Part shown: positions 36,901-49,200 of the stretch, one piece after another
Layout of the letters: the number at the start of each line of letters is the position of its first letter
Position numbering within the stretch: position 1 is the stretch's first letter
Assembly: GCA_949358305.1 (NCBI GenBank)
Contig: CASHSZ010000022.1
Location: forward strand, 19,509 to 83,508
Source: Strigamia acuminata
Taxonomy: Eukaryota > Arthropoda > Chilopoda > Geophilomorpha > Linotaeniidae
Length of the DNA: 64,000 nt
Direction of reading: 5' to 3'
Notes under the pieces: generated by a model
The model's database searches: none
The model's input: the letters and a program-made list of their open reading frames with translations, nothing else
Told to the model about the DNA's origin: nothing
Position numbers and translations under genes: made by a program

Positions 36901-39597
36901 TTTGGATGAAAAACGGCCATTTTGGATGAAAAACGGCTAAAAATGACCATTTTTCTATGAAAAATGGGTAAAAATGGCTAAAAATGGCTATTTGATTGAA
37001 TGACAACGCCAAAAAACGCCCAAGAACGCCCGCAAATGCCTAAAAATGCCTAAAAACGCCCCAAAACGCAAAATGACAATGCAACTTGAGGCAAAAAACA
37101 TGAGAACACAATTGTAAACGTTACAAAAGTTGAAACAAAAATAAACAATTAATGTTTTGCCTCGAGTTGCACGATTTTCAGGCGTTTTGGAGTATTTTTT
37201 GGCGTTCTCAGGCGTACTCGCGCGTACACGTCACTGCCGAGTAAAAAAAACATACTTATTTCTTCAAGAGTTAAAAAGGAAGTAACCCTAATCAGGAAAA
37301 AAAATGCAAAAACAATGGCTTGCCTCGAACAAACGCCAGAAGTGAGGCGAGATGTTGTTTGCTTTATTTATTAAATCAAATTAGGCGTTGCTAATTCACC
37401 TGTATCTCTTAGTTCGACGTAAGAACACGCGCTTTTTTTAAAATGAAAGCCCAAGTTGGGTTTCATAAACGTACCGTATTGCCTTGAATAAAAGCCGGGG
37501 TGTTTATTAATTTTTAAGACCAGAAACGAGGCGAGATCACGACTCAAGATTAAGCGAGAAGAAATAAACGTGTTTCTTCTAAAGGAAGTAACCCTAATCA
37601 GGAAAAACTTACATAAACAATGGTTTGCCTTGAATAAACGCCGGGGCGTTTATAAATTTTCAAGACGGGAGGCAAGGTGAGATGATGATGCGGTGCGACG
37701 CGAATAAAAGCCCAAGTTGGGTGTTGCCTCGAATAAACGCCGGGGCGTTTATTAATTTTCAAAACCGGAAATGAGGCGAGATCAAAACGCCATTGAAACG
37801 TTACATTTTAATAACGTTTCAACGATAAAAACGGCCATTTTTGATTAAAAAAACGACTAAAAATGGCCATTTTACTATAAAAACGGTGAAAAAAAAACAT
37901 TTTTACTCTGAAAAATGGCTAAAAATGGCCATTTTGACGAAAAACGGCCATTTTTACTACGGAAAATGCTAAAATTGGCCACTTGAGTGAGTGACAACGC
38001 CAAAAAACGCCTGCGAACGCCTGCGAACACATAAAAACACTCCAAAACGCCAGATGACAATGCAACTTGAGGCAAAAAACATGAGAACACAATTTTAAAC
38101 GTCACAAAAGTTGAAATAAAGATGAAAAATTAATGTTTTGCCTCGAGTTGCGCGATTTTCAGGCGTTTTTGAGCGTTTTTTAGCATTTTTTGGCGTTCTC
38201 AGGCGTGCTCGTGTGTACACGTCACTGCCGAAGAAAAAAACAAACTTATTTCTTTTAGTTAAAATGTATTTCAAGCTTTAACAGGGGTTTAAACAGAAAA
38301 TGACATCATTTTTAGTTTAAAATTGAAGTAAAACACAAAATATTTTAGTTTTTGAATGCAACTGATCCACGTTATGTCAAATGTTTCCATTACTTCTTGA
38401 AAGCCAAAAAATTTGAAAATTTAGCTAATTTCAGCATGTATTTGTAGCTAGTTTTGATTTGAATACACACTGTAATGTTTTGCCTCGAGTTGCGCGATTT
38501 TCAGGCGTTTTGGGACGTTTTGGAGCAAAAAAAACAAACTTAATTCTTCAAGAGTTAAAAAGGAAGTAATCCTAATCAGGAAAAGCCCACAAAAAACAAT
38601 GCAAGATCACGCGGTACGACGCACGGACTCCCAGCGCACGGAATGCACGGACTTTCTGTGGACTTCCCGTGCACGGAAGACCGGCGCGGACATTTCCATT
38701 GGAGACCAGCGCAGAATTACCTACAGGCAATTCCGAATCAAAGGCTTCTTTATGGTTTATACATTACTTTGCAGTAGGTATGCCTGGCCTTGATTTGAAA
38801 GTGCAGTAAATTCTGCTGAATGCAGTGTTTTAAACTCGCAGCAATTGCGATGGTGCCAACTATTGGAAAATAAATTTAAAATGTAAAACCAAAGAATTTG
38901 TAAAAAAAATTTGTTTTAATCAATTGCAATAATGATATTCTACTTAATTGTTGGATTATGAAACGTGAAACCAATCCCATGATTAGGAAATATAAATTTT
39001 ATTAAATTCATCGTGTATCTCACATCTCACATTCACTGCCATTTACTTAGTGTCATCCAAAAATCAGGTTTTATCAAATCCTGAGGTTATTCTAGTACGT
39101 CTTAACTGCCCGGCAGGTCGCGCAACCTGTGGAGCAACAATTGATGTAAATAGTGCAAGCAGCACGCACGGGAAAGTGCGCACTGATGGGTCCATGCCAG
39201 TGCAAGTACATTGGGTAATGTATTATTGCGAGCGCGCGTGTTTTCACACGATTACAATGTGCTGATTAAACCAACAGCATTATAGAAGCATTATAGACTG
39301 ATTATATTGTATAATTTTTATTTTAACAAAACCCTGAATTTCATTTCTAATCGGTTTTTTTTTTATTGACGCGCACAGAAGCGTTGTAGCATGTTCACAC
39401 AATGTGGAATTTGCAAATTTGAGAAAGCGGCTTTCCCAAGGTTGATAAAACGCGCGCGATCGTGCGGAATATACAAATAAGTGAAATCCGCAAAATCAGC
39501 CATGAGACTGCGAACAGGGGGTCAAGGTATAGGCCGCCGTAATGTTAAAAATAGGGTCCCTTTCGCACTCCGAGAAATCCGCATGCGCGCCATAAGG
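33917..39597 (+). repeat. Module C, copy 3 (right arm of the large palindrome)
   Basis: Direct repeat of copy 1 at +33916. The poly-T tract near 39356 is one base shorter than in copy 1. It ends abruptly at CCATAAGG and joins a P core at ATACAACGCG without the linker and Q module found beside C2 and C4. Confidence 0.95.
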
Positions 39598-40435
39598 ATA
39601 CAACGCGTATACGAGCGAGTGGAAATCATCGACCATCTCGAATACGACTCGAATTCGATTCGTATTCGATTCGAATACGATTCGAATTCGATTCGAATAC
39701 GAATACGATCGAAATACGAACTCGTAACAACTCGAATACGAATCAAAGTCCGGGAAACAAAAATCGACCATCTCGTATACGATTCGAAAGCGAATCGAAT
39801 ACGATTTCGCGTTGAAGAAGGGCAAAACTCGTACTCGACTCGAAAACGAGTCGAATACGATTTCGCGTTGAAGAAGGGCAAAACTCGTACTCGACTCGAA
39901 AACGAGTCGAATACGATTTCGCGTTGAAGAAGGGCAAAATTCGTACTCGACTCGAAAACGAGTCGAATACGATTTCGCGTTGAAGAAGGGCAAAACTCGT
40001 ACTCGACTCGAAAACGAGTCGAATACGATTTCGCGTTGAAGAAGGGCAAAACTCGTACTCGACTCGAAAACGAGTCGAATACGATTTCGCGTTGAAGAAG
40101 GGCAAAATTCGTACTCGACTCGAAAACGAGTCGAATACGATTTCGCGTTGAAGAAGGACAAAATTCGCATTCGACTCGAAAACGAGTCGAATACGAATTC
40201 GCATTCGACTCGAAAACGAGTCGAATACGATTTCGCGTTGAAGAAGGGCAAAATTCGCATTCGACTCGAAAACGAGTCGAATACGATTTCGCGTTGAAGA
40301 AGGGCAAAATTCGTACTCGACTAGAAAGCGAGTCGAATACGATTTCGCGTTGAAGAAGGGCAAAATTCGTACTCGACTAGAAAGCGAGTCGAATACGATT
40401 TCGCGTTGAAAAAGGGAAAAACTCGTACGCGATTC
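39598..40435. repeat. Half of a P module (outer core plus one hairpin array)
   Basis: Inverted counterpart of about 18366-19203. The partner array and the 79-bp cassette are absent, so the C3 junction cuts P just outside its centre. About eleven 56-bp hairpin units remain. Confidence 0.92.
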
Positions 40436-40500
40436 AGTGAAACTAAATTTACATGTGCGCGTTGACGCGCGCGATTCGTGTGTTCTACGTGAGTAAATAG

Positions 40501-40750
40501 AGTGCGCGTCACATATGAATACAAAATGTCGACCATGCGTCGCCACGATGCCAGTGGACGAATTCTGCGAATTCGTGCAAACGCAGAAAGTTAAAAATAT
40601 TCAAATTTGACGCCCACGATGACTCGTTCGTAGTAGACGCCTCCACAACTGCTTTTGAAAAGAATTTGATAAATGTTTGGAAATAATATTTAGGATTTTC
40701 TTTAATCATATCAGGAAACTGAAAACAGAAATAAAGTTTATACATTGGAA
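40501..40750 (-). CDS. Module E, inverted copy of the exon-like segment
   Basis: The same 69-codon frame and acceptor as at 18051-18300, on the minus strand (stop at 40509-40511). There is no difference in the predicted peptide. The family is not recognised. Confidence 0.4.
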
Positions 40751-41110
40751 ATTTTTTATCCTTTTCGCGGATTGGCGTCCGCGAAATCCGCATTTCGGGG
40801 GAGACTATTCTGCGGATTCCGGGTGGACCAAACTCTTCCGAAAAATGTCCGGGGTGGTGTTGGGAGTGTCGATAGACTGTTTTGTGTCAAGGTTGCCAAT
40901 TTTCATGTAAGTATTGGAAGGTTCATTTCTGTGCATTCTCATATATTTTTTTTCACAGGAGCAATGAGGCGCGATAAAGGGGGATCAAGCGAGAGTGAAA
41001 AAGATAAACTTGTTTACGTCTCAAATGCGCGTTCGCGATGGAATACGAACTTGGAATCGACTCCAATACGCGTTCGCGTCGCATACGAACGCATTTACAA
41101 CTCGTTTTCG
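40751..41110 (+). repeat. Module Q', inverted copy
   Basis: Here the intron-like segment reads on the plus strand: donor GTAAGTATT at 40907 and acceptor CACAG ending 40958 (52 nt). A stop follows soon after the acceptor in the continuing frame. Confidence 0.75.
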
Positions 41111-41370
41111 ACTTTGATTAAAAAGGAACAAATATGATTAAAAATCAACAAAAATATACAAAACTTGATAAGAAATGTATAAACATTGATTAGAAATCGA
41201 CAAAAATCGACTGAAATCTGACAATAATCGAATAAAATCGGACAATAATCAATTCAGAATGACAAATAACAATTACAATTGGTAAAAATTGACCAAAAAT
41301 ACAGAAAAATCGATTAAAAACCAGCAAAAACAAACAGAAAACGATTAAATCAATTAAAAATCAACAAATA
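41111..41370 (+). repeat. Module N, inverted copy
   Basis: Mirror of 17431-17690 (sum 58801); AT-rich, with no gene seen. Confidence 0.8.
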
Positions 41371-42636
41371 ACCAAAATTGCCCTCAACACACCCCAACAA
41401 CCTTCCACCACTCAAATTACACCGGAAAAAAACAAATTCAAACCGAAAAATCAACAAAGAATGCCAAAAAAAATATTGCAAACAAAGAGATAAGATCAAT
41501 TCTCGAGGCAAATTCTCACCACAAAACAACGCATCGCCGCCGACATCAACTTTTTAAATTTGAGAAACTCGCGTTTTTACGTGTACCGGTGCAGTACCGG
41601 GACCGCGGTACTTGTACTGCGGTATACATTTAAGTGTACAGTGCACAACACTACTGTTTATTTTTAATGATCCAATAAATAAAATTTGAAACAAAGTTGA
41701 GTGGAATTGTACGTTTCTCGTATATTAAAGTTTTTATTTTTTAATTTTTTTTGTTCCATACTAGAATGGCGATTCGATACTTTTGTAGCTCGAATTCACT
41801 GATATAAACGTGGTCGGTTTTCATCACGCGTCAATGCGCTCGTGCAATAGTATAGGCGCGCATGGCTTGATGCGCACAAAACTTGCAAAACTTGCACGGA
41901 ATTTGGTCAATTTTTGACAAATTTCAGCAGATTTTTGCCTATATTTGACAAATTTCCACTGATTTTTGACAATATTTGACCCAACAACTGCGCCACGTTC
42001 CAGGCGCCGGTTTAGGCATTTTAGACCCGTTTTAGACCGTTTTAGATGGCGAAAACGTTCTCTCCATCATTTTCTACCCCTGGGTGAGGTTTTCAGCGTT
42101 CATGATTGATGAAAAAGCTGTTTTCTAACTAGCTGTCCCATTGCTAGTTTTGGCGTCAGGTTTTAGCAACCTTCCGATCCGACTCTGTCGTCTGCACGAC
42201 CTCCAAGACTGTTTTAGGGTTAATTTGAGTCAAATAATTCATTCTGGGGGTTGTTTTGGGTTTTTTACAAGTGTGTTTTTGTAGTTTTTATTGGTTTCAA
42301 ACATTGTCAATTCTTTATACAAGTGTAACTTTCATTTCTCTGTATTTTGAGAACTTTGCATTGCAGCAAAGTTCATTTCTTGCCCCTTAATTATTGTGTA
42401 ATTGTTGGTTTTGAAGCCCGTTTTTTAACAATAACTTTATTTGAAGTGCCTATTGTTTCAGGCACGTGCTTCCACGTGCCTTTTATTGTTGAGCAATTTC
42501 TTGGGCAGTTGCGCTCCTGTTGCTAGCATTGCCGCGCGTTCTCCGCGCGCGTACTCGCGTTTCGCATCACACACATTCGGATTCGATGGCCTATCGCGGC
42601 GGCACATTGTGTGGCATAGCGCGGCACGTTGCAATT
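41371..42636 (+). repeat. Module T3, inverted copy
   Basis: Carries the same internal deletion and 81-bp indel as 16165-17430, and is followed in tandem by one full T rather than two. Confidence 0.9.
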
Positions 42637-44321
42637 GCTAATGCTACGGTCGACGGCGATTCGCATGCGCTATCCGCTGCATCAAACCCCAAATACCGAT
42701 AAAAAATCGCTGAAAACACTAATCCCGACCCAAAAACCGCCAAAATTACCCTCAACACACGCAACAACCTTCCACCACTTAAATTACACCGGAAAAAAAC
42801 AATTTCAAACCGAAAAATCAACAAAAAAGGCCAAAAAAATATTGCAAACAAAGAGAAAAGATCAATTATCGAGGCAAATCCCCACCACAAAACAACGCAT
42901 CGCCGGTATACACTTAAGCGTACAGTGCACAACACTACTGTTTATTTTCAATGATCCAATAAATAAAATTTGAAACAAAGTTGAGTGGAATTGTACGTTT
43001 CTTGTATATTAAAGTTTTTATTTTGTTTGTTTACACTTAATTTTTTTTTTCCATCATAGAATGGCGACTCGATACTTTTGTAGCTCGAATTCACTTCGTA
43101 AACGTGGTCGGTGTTCATCACGCGTCAATGCGCTCGTGCAATAGTATAGGCGCGCATACAATTTGATGCGCGCAAAACTTGCAAAACTTGCACGGAATTT
43201 GGGCAATTTTTGACAAATTTCAGCAGATTTTTGCCTGTATTTGACAAATTTCAGAAGATTTTTGCCTATATTTGACAAATTTCAGAAGATTTCCTCAATC
43301 CTCAAACATTTGCTGAAATTTCTCATAAAATTTCTAAAATTAATTGAAATTTGTCTGAAATTTGTCTGGAATTTGTCAAATATTGTCAAAAATCCGTGGA
43401 AATTTGTCAAATACTGGCAAAAATCCATGTAAATTTGTCAAAAATTGCCATAATTCGGTGCAAATTGTGTTAGATATTGGAAAAATTTATTTTAACGCTT
43501 CCAACGCGCCAGTAAATCGCGCGTGCACACGCATGGATTTTTCGTCATAGTTGGATGCGCGCAAACCTCACGTAACTTGCGCCAAAATTTGGCAATTTTT
43601 GACAAATTTCAGCAGATTTTTGCCAGTATTTGACAAATTTCCACTGATTTTTGACAATATTTGACCCAACAACTGCGCCACGTTCCAGGCGCCGGTTTAG
43701 GCATTTTAGACCCGTTTTAGACCGTTTTAGATGGCGAAAACGTTCTCTCCATCATTTTCTACCCCTGGGTGAGGTTTTCAGCGTTCATGATTGATGAAAA
43801 AGCTGTTTTCTAACTAGCTGTCCCATTGCTAGTTTTGGCGTCAGGTTTTAGCAACCTTCCGATCCGACTCTGTCGTCTGCACGACCTCCAAGACTGTTTT
43901 AGGGTTAATTTGAGTCAAATAATTCATTCTGGGGGTTGTTTTGGGTTTTTTACAAGTGTGTTTTTGTAGTTTTTATTGGTTTCAAACATTGTCAATTCTT
44001 TATACAAGTGTAACTTTCATTTCTCTGTATTTTGAGAACTTTGCATTGCAGCAAAGTTCATTTCTTGCCCCTTAATTATTGTGTAATTGTTGGTTTTCAA
44101 GCCCGTTTTTTAACAATAACTTTATTTGAAGTGCCTATTGTTTCAGGCACGTGCTTCCACGTGCCTTTTATTGTTGAGCAATTTCTTGGGCAGTTGCGCT
44201 CCTGTTGCTAGCATTGCCGCGCGTTCTCCGCGCGTGTACTCGCGCGTTTCGCATCACACACATTCGGGTTCGATGGCCTATCGCGGCGGCACATTGTGTG
44301 GCATAGCGCGGCACGTTGCAA
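42637..44321 (+). repeat. Module T, single full copy beside P
   Basis: Mirror of 12793-14479 (sum 57116). The missing second T unit is the only large difference from 12.8-17.4 kb. Confidence 0.92.
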
Positions 44322-44372
44322 TTACGTGACGTGGCACGTTGCTGTTACGTGACGCGATAGCCAGTATTTAAG
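44322..44372 (+). promoter_or_regulatory. CRE-like pair and TATA-like box facing P
   Basis: TATTTAAG at 44365-44372 is preceded by two TTACGTGACG sites. It points into 44373-45823, with ATG at 44400. Confidence 0.5.
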
Positions 44373-45823
44373 CAGGGGATTCCATCATCGTTTACACAAA
44401 TGCGCATTGCAACGTGGAGGCGCATTCGAGTCCTTTTCCCAAGCGAAATCGTATTCGATTCGCTTTCGAATCGAATACGAGTTTTGTCCTTTTTCAACGC
44501 GAAATCGTATTCGATTCGCTTTCGAATCGTATACGAGATGGTCGATGATTTTTGTTTCCCGGACTTTGATTCGTATTCGAGTTGTTACGAGTTCGTATTT
44601 TGATCGTATTCGTATTCGAATCGAATTCGAATCGTATTCGAATCGAATACGAATCGAATTCGAGTCGTATTCGAGATGGTCGATGATTTCCACTCGCTCG
44701 TATACGCGTTGTATACGAGCTCGTATTTTGATCGTAATCGTAAACGAATCGTTTACAAGTCGTATACAAGTTGTATACGACGTGTATACACCTCGTATAC
44801 GAACGAAGTTTGTGAAAACACAATTTCCAAATAAGACGTATGTGACTACTATGTGTTTTCATGTCGTAGTAAGTGTCCGGTGGATTTTCCAAACTTCGTT
44901 CGTATACGAGGTGTATACACGTCGTATACGACTTGTATACGACTTGTAAACGATTCGTTTACGATTACGATCAAAATACGAGCTCGTATACAACGCGTAT
45001 ACGAGCGAGTGGAAATCATCGACCATCTCGAATACGACTCGAATTCGATTCGTATTCGATTCGAATACGATTCGAATTCGATTCGAATACGAATACGATC
45101 AAAATACGAACTCGTAACAACTCGAATACAAATCAAAGTCCGGGAAACAAAAATCGACCATCTCGTATACGATTCGAAAGCGAATCGAATACGATTTCGC
45201 GTTGAAGAAGGGCAAAATTCGCATTCGACTCGAAAACGAGTCGAATACGAATTCGCATTCGACTCGAAAACGAGTCGAATACGATTTCGCGTTGAAGAAG
45301 GGCAAAATTCGCATTCGACTCGAAAACGAGTCGAATACGATTTCGCGTTGAAGAAGGGCAAAACTCGCATTCGACTCGAAAACGAGTCGAATACGATTTC
45401 GCGTTGAGAAAGGGCAAAATTCGCATTCGACTCGAAAACGAGTCGAATACGATTTCGCGTTGAAGAAGGGCAAAACTCGCATTCGACTCGAAAACGAGTC
45501 GAATACGATTTCGCATTCGACTCGAAAACGAGTCGAATACGATTTCGCGTCGAAGAAGGGCAAAATTCGCATTCGACTCGAAAACGAGTCGAATACGATT
45601 TCGCGTTGAAGAAGGGCAAAACTCGCATTCGACTCGAAAACGAGTCGAATACGATTTCGCGTTGAGAAAGGGCAAAATTCGCATTCGACTCGAAAACGAG
45701 TCGAATACGATTTCGCGTTGAAGAAGGGCAAAACTCGCATTCGACTCGAAAACGAGTCGAATACGATTTCGCGTCAAAGAAGGGCAAAATTTGCATTCGA
45801 CTCGAAAACGAGTCGAATACGAG
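44373..45823. repeat. Module P, asymmetric (short left arm, long right array)
   Basis: The left arm matches the mirror of 12.2-12.7 kb. The 79-bp cassette at 44812-44890 has a private G (AAGTGTCCGG). The right side holds about ten hairpin units, most of the GAATGCGA subtype, with GAGAAAGGG and GTCGAAG linker variants seen only here. Confidence 0.92.
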
Positions 45824-46236
45824 ATCATTTTTTGATCTGGGTCGTGAATGCGTCCGTATGTCACGCGAACGCGTGTTGGAGTCGATTCCGAGTTCGTATT
45901 CCATCTTGAACGCGCATTGGAGACGTAAACCAGTTTATTTTACCCACTCTCGCTCGATCCCGCTTCATCGCTCCTTGTCGCTCCTGTGAAAAAAAATACA
46001 TGAGAATGTGCAGAAATGAACCTTCCAATACTCACATGAAAATTGACAACCTTGACACAAAACAGTCTATTGACACTCCCAACACCACCCCGGACGTTTT
46101 CCGGAAGAGTTTGGTCCACCCGGAATCCCCAGAATAGTCGCCCCCGAAATGCGGATTTCACGGAAGCCAATCCGCGAAAAGGATATGTTTTTAGCGGCGC
46201 GCCGACGCGTCCGCCACGCCCGTCTGGAGAGCTTAA
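45824..46236 (-). repeat. Module Q plus linker, copy beside C4
   Basis: Direct repeat of 20571-20983 at +25253, with the 52-nt intron-like segment and the CGCGCC linker retained. One visible change is TTTCACGG for TTTCGCGG. Confidence 0.75.
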
Positions 46237-49200
46237 CCTTATGGCGCGCATGCGGATTTCTCGGAGTGCGAAAGGGACCCTATTTTTAACATTACGGCGG
46301 CCTATACCTTGACCCCCTGTTCGCAGTCTCATGGCTGATTTTGCGGATTTCACTTATTTGTATATTCCGCACGATCGCGCGCGTTTTATCAACCTTGGGA
46401 AAGCCGCTTTCTCAAATTTGCAAATTCCACATTGTGTGAACATGCTACAACGCTTCTGTGCGCGTCAATAAAAAAAAAACCGATTAGAAATGAAATTCAG
46501 GGTTTTGTTAAAATAAAAATTATACAATATAATCAGTCTATAATGCTTCTATAATGCTGTTGGTTTAATCAGCACATTGTAATCGTGTGAAAACACGCGC
46601 GCTCGCAATAATACATTACCCAATGTACTTGCACTGGCATGGACCCATCAGTGCGCACTTTCCCGTGCGTGCTGCTTGCACTATTTACATCAATTGTTGC
46701 TCCACAGGTTGCGCGACCTGCCGGGCAGTTAAGACGTACTAGAATAACCTCAGGATTTGATAAAACCTGATTTTTGGATGACACTAAGTAAATGGCAGTG
46801 AATGTGAGATGTGAGATACACGATGAATTTAATAAAATTTATATTTCCTAATCATGGGATTGGTTTCACGTTTCATAATCCAACAATTAAGTAGAATATC
46901 ATTATTGCAATTGATTAAAACAAATTTTTTTTACAAATTCTTTGGTTTTACATTTTAAATTTATTTTCCAATAGTTGGCACCATCGCAATTGCTGCGAGT
47001 TTAAAACACTGCATTCAGCAGAATTTACTGCACTTTCAAATCAAGGCCAGGCATACCTACTGCAAAGTAATGTATAAACCATAAAGAAGCCTTTGATTCG
47101 GAATTGCCTGTAGGTAATTCTGCGCTGGTCTCCAATGGAAATGTCCGCGCCGGTCTTCCGTGCACGGGAAGTCCACAGAAAGTCCGTGCATTCCGTGCGC
47201 TGGGAGTCCGTGCGTCGTACCGCGTGATCTTGCATTGTTTTTTGTGGGCTTTTCCTGATTAGGATTACTTCCTTTTTAACTCTTGAAGAATTAAGTTTGT
47301 TTTTTTTGCTCCAAAACGTCCCAAAACGCCTGAAAATCGCGCAACTCGAGGCAAAACATTACAGTGTGTATTCAAATCAAAACTAGCTACAAATACATGC
47401 TGAAATTAGCTAAATTTTCAAATTTTTTGGCTTTCAAGAAGTAATGGAAACATTTGACATAACGTGGATCAGTTGCATTCAAAAACTAAAATATTTTGTG
47501 TTTTACTTCAATTTTAAACTAAAAATGATGTCATTTCCTGTTTAAACCCCTGTTAAAGCTTGAAATACATTTTAACTAAAAGAAATAAGTTTGTTTTTTT
47601 CTTCGGCAGTGACGTGTACACACGAGCACGCCTGAGAACGCCAAAAAATGCTAAAAAACGCTCAAAAACGCCTGAAAATCGCGCAACTCGAGGCAAAACA
47701 TTAATTTTTCATCTTTATTTCAACTTTTGTGACGTTTAAAATTGTGTTCTCATGTTTTTTGCCTCAAGTTGCATTGTCATCTGGCGTTTTGGAGTGTTTT
47801 TATGTGTTCGCAGGCGTTCGCAGGCGTTTTTTGGCGTTGTCACTCACTCAAGTGGCCATTTTTAGCATTTTCCGTAGTAAAAATGGCCGTTTTTCGTCAA
47901 AATGGCCATTTTTAGCCATTTTTCAGAGTAAAAATGTTTTTTTTTCACCGTTTTTATAGTAAAATGGCCATTTTTAGTCGTTTTTTTAATCAAAAATGGC
48001 CGTTTTTATCGTTGAAACGTTATTAAAATGTAACGTTTCAATGGCGTTTTGATCTCGCCTCATTTCCGGTTTTGAAAATTAATAAACGCCCCGGCGTTTA
48101 TTCGAGGCAATACCCAACTTGGGCTTTTATTCGCGTCGCACCGCATCATCATCTCACCTTGCCTCCCGTCTTGAAAATTTATAAACGCCCCGGCGTTTAT
48201 TCAAGGCAAACCATTGTTTATGTAAGTTTTTCCTGATTAGGATTACTTCTTTTAGAAGAAACACGTTTATTTCTTCTCGTTTAATCTTGAGTCGTGATCT
48301 CGCCTCGTTTCTGGTCTTAAAAATTAATAAACACCCCGGCTTTTATTCAAGGCAATACGGTACGTTTATGAAACCCAACTTGGGCTTTCATTTTAAAAAA
48401 AGCGCGTGTTCTTACGTCGAACTAAGAGATACAGGTGAATTAGCAACGCCTAATTTGATTTAATAAATAAAGCAAACAACATCTCGCCTCACTTCTGGCG
48501 TTTGTTCGAGGCAAGCCATTGTTTTTGCATTTTTTTTCCTGATTAGGGTTACTTCCTTTTTAACTCTTGAAGAAATAAGTATTTTTTTTTACTCGGCAGT
48601 GACGTGTACGCGCGAGTACGCCTGAGAACGCCAAAAAATACTCCAAAACGCCTGAAAATCGTGCAACTCGAGGCAAAACATTAATTGTTTATTTTTGTTT
48701 CAACTTTTGTAACGTTTACAATTGTGTTCTCATGTTTTTTGCCTCAAGTTGCATTGTCATTTTGCGTTTTGGGGCGTTTTTAGGCATTTTTAGGCATTTG
48801 CGGGCGTTCTTGGGCGTTTTTTGGCGTTGTCATTCAATCAAATGGCCATTTTTAGCCATTTTTAGCCATTTTTCATAGAAAAATGGTCATTTTTAGCCGT
48901 TTTTCATCCAAAATGGCCGTTTTTCATCCAAAAGGGCCGTTTTTCATCCAAAATGGAATAATTGTTGTGTCCGGATTTTATGTCATTTATTGTCTTAATT
49001 AAAGTTAACAAAGTGTCTTTAATTTTTGCTTTTCTTGAATTTCAGCTTTTTAGATATTTTTACATATTAAACTTTCATTTTTTGTGATTTATTAAAAGTT
49101 ACAGTGTTTTCATGAATTTTAGTGTCTATGATATTGATATTATCTTTATTCATTGCTATTTAAAGTTTTATTACTTCTCTGTGTCTTATTTCTTTAATTC

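Larger units (their letters stand above)
20984..39597. repeat. 18.6-kb near-perfect palindrome
   Basis: Positions pair as x and 60581-x for the outer part, and 60582-x from about 28010 inward. Arms are about 9.27 kb and contain C, M and T modules in mirror order. The axis is the 79-bp cassette at 30252-30330. Arms differ by at least one 1-bp indel (CACATTGC at about 28003 against CACTTGC in the other arm) and one substitution near 30187/30395. Outside the palindrome the left arm continues into Q and the right arm into P. Confidence 0.95.
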
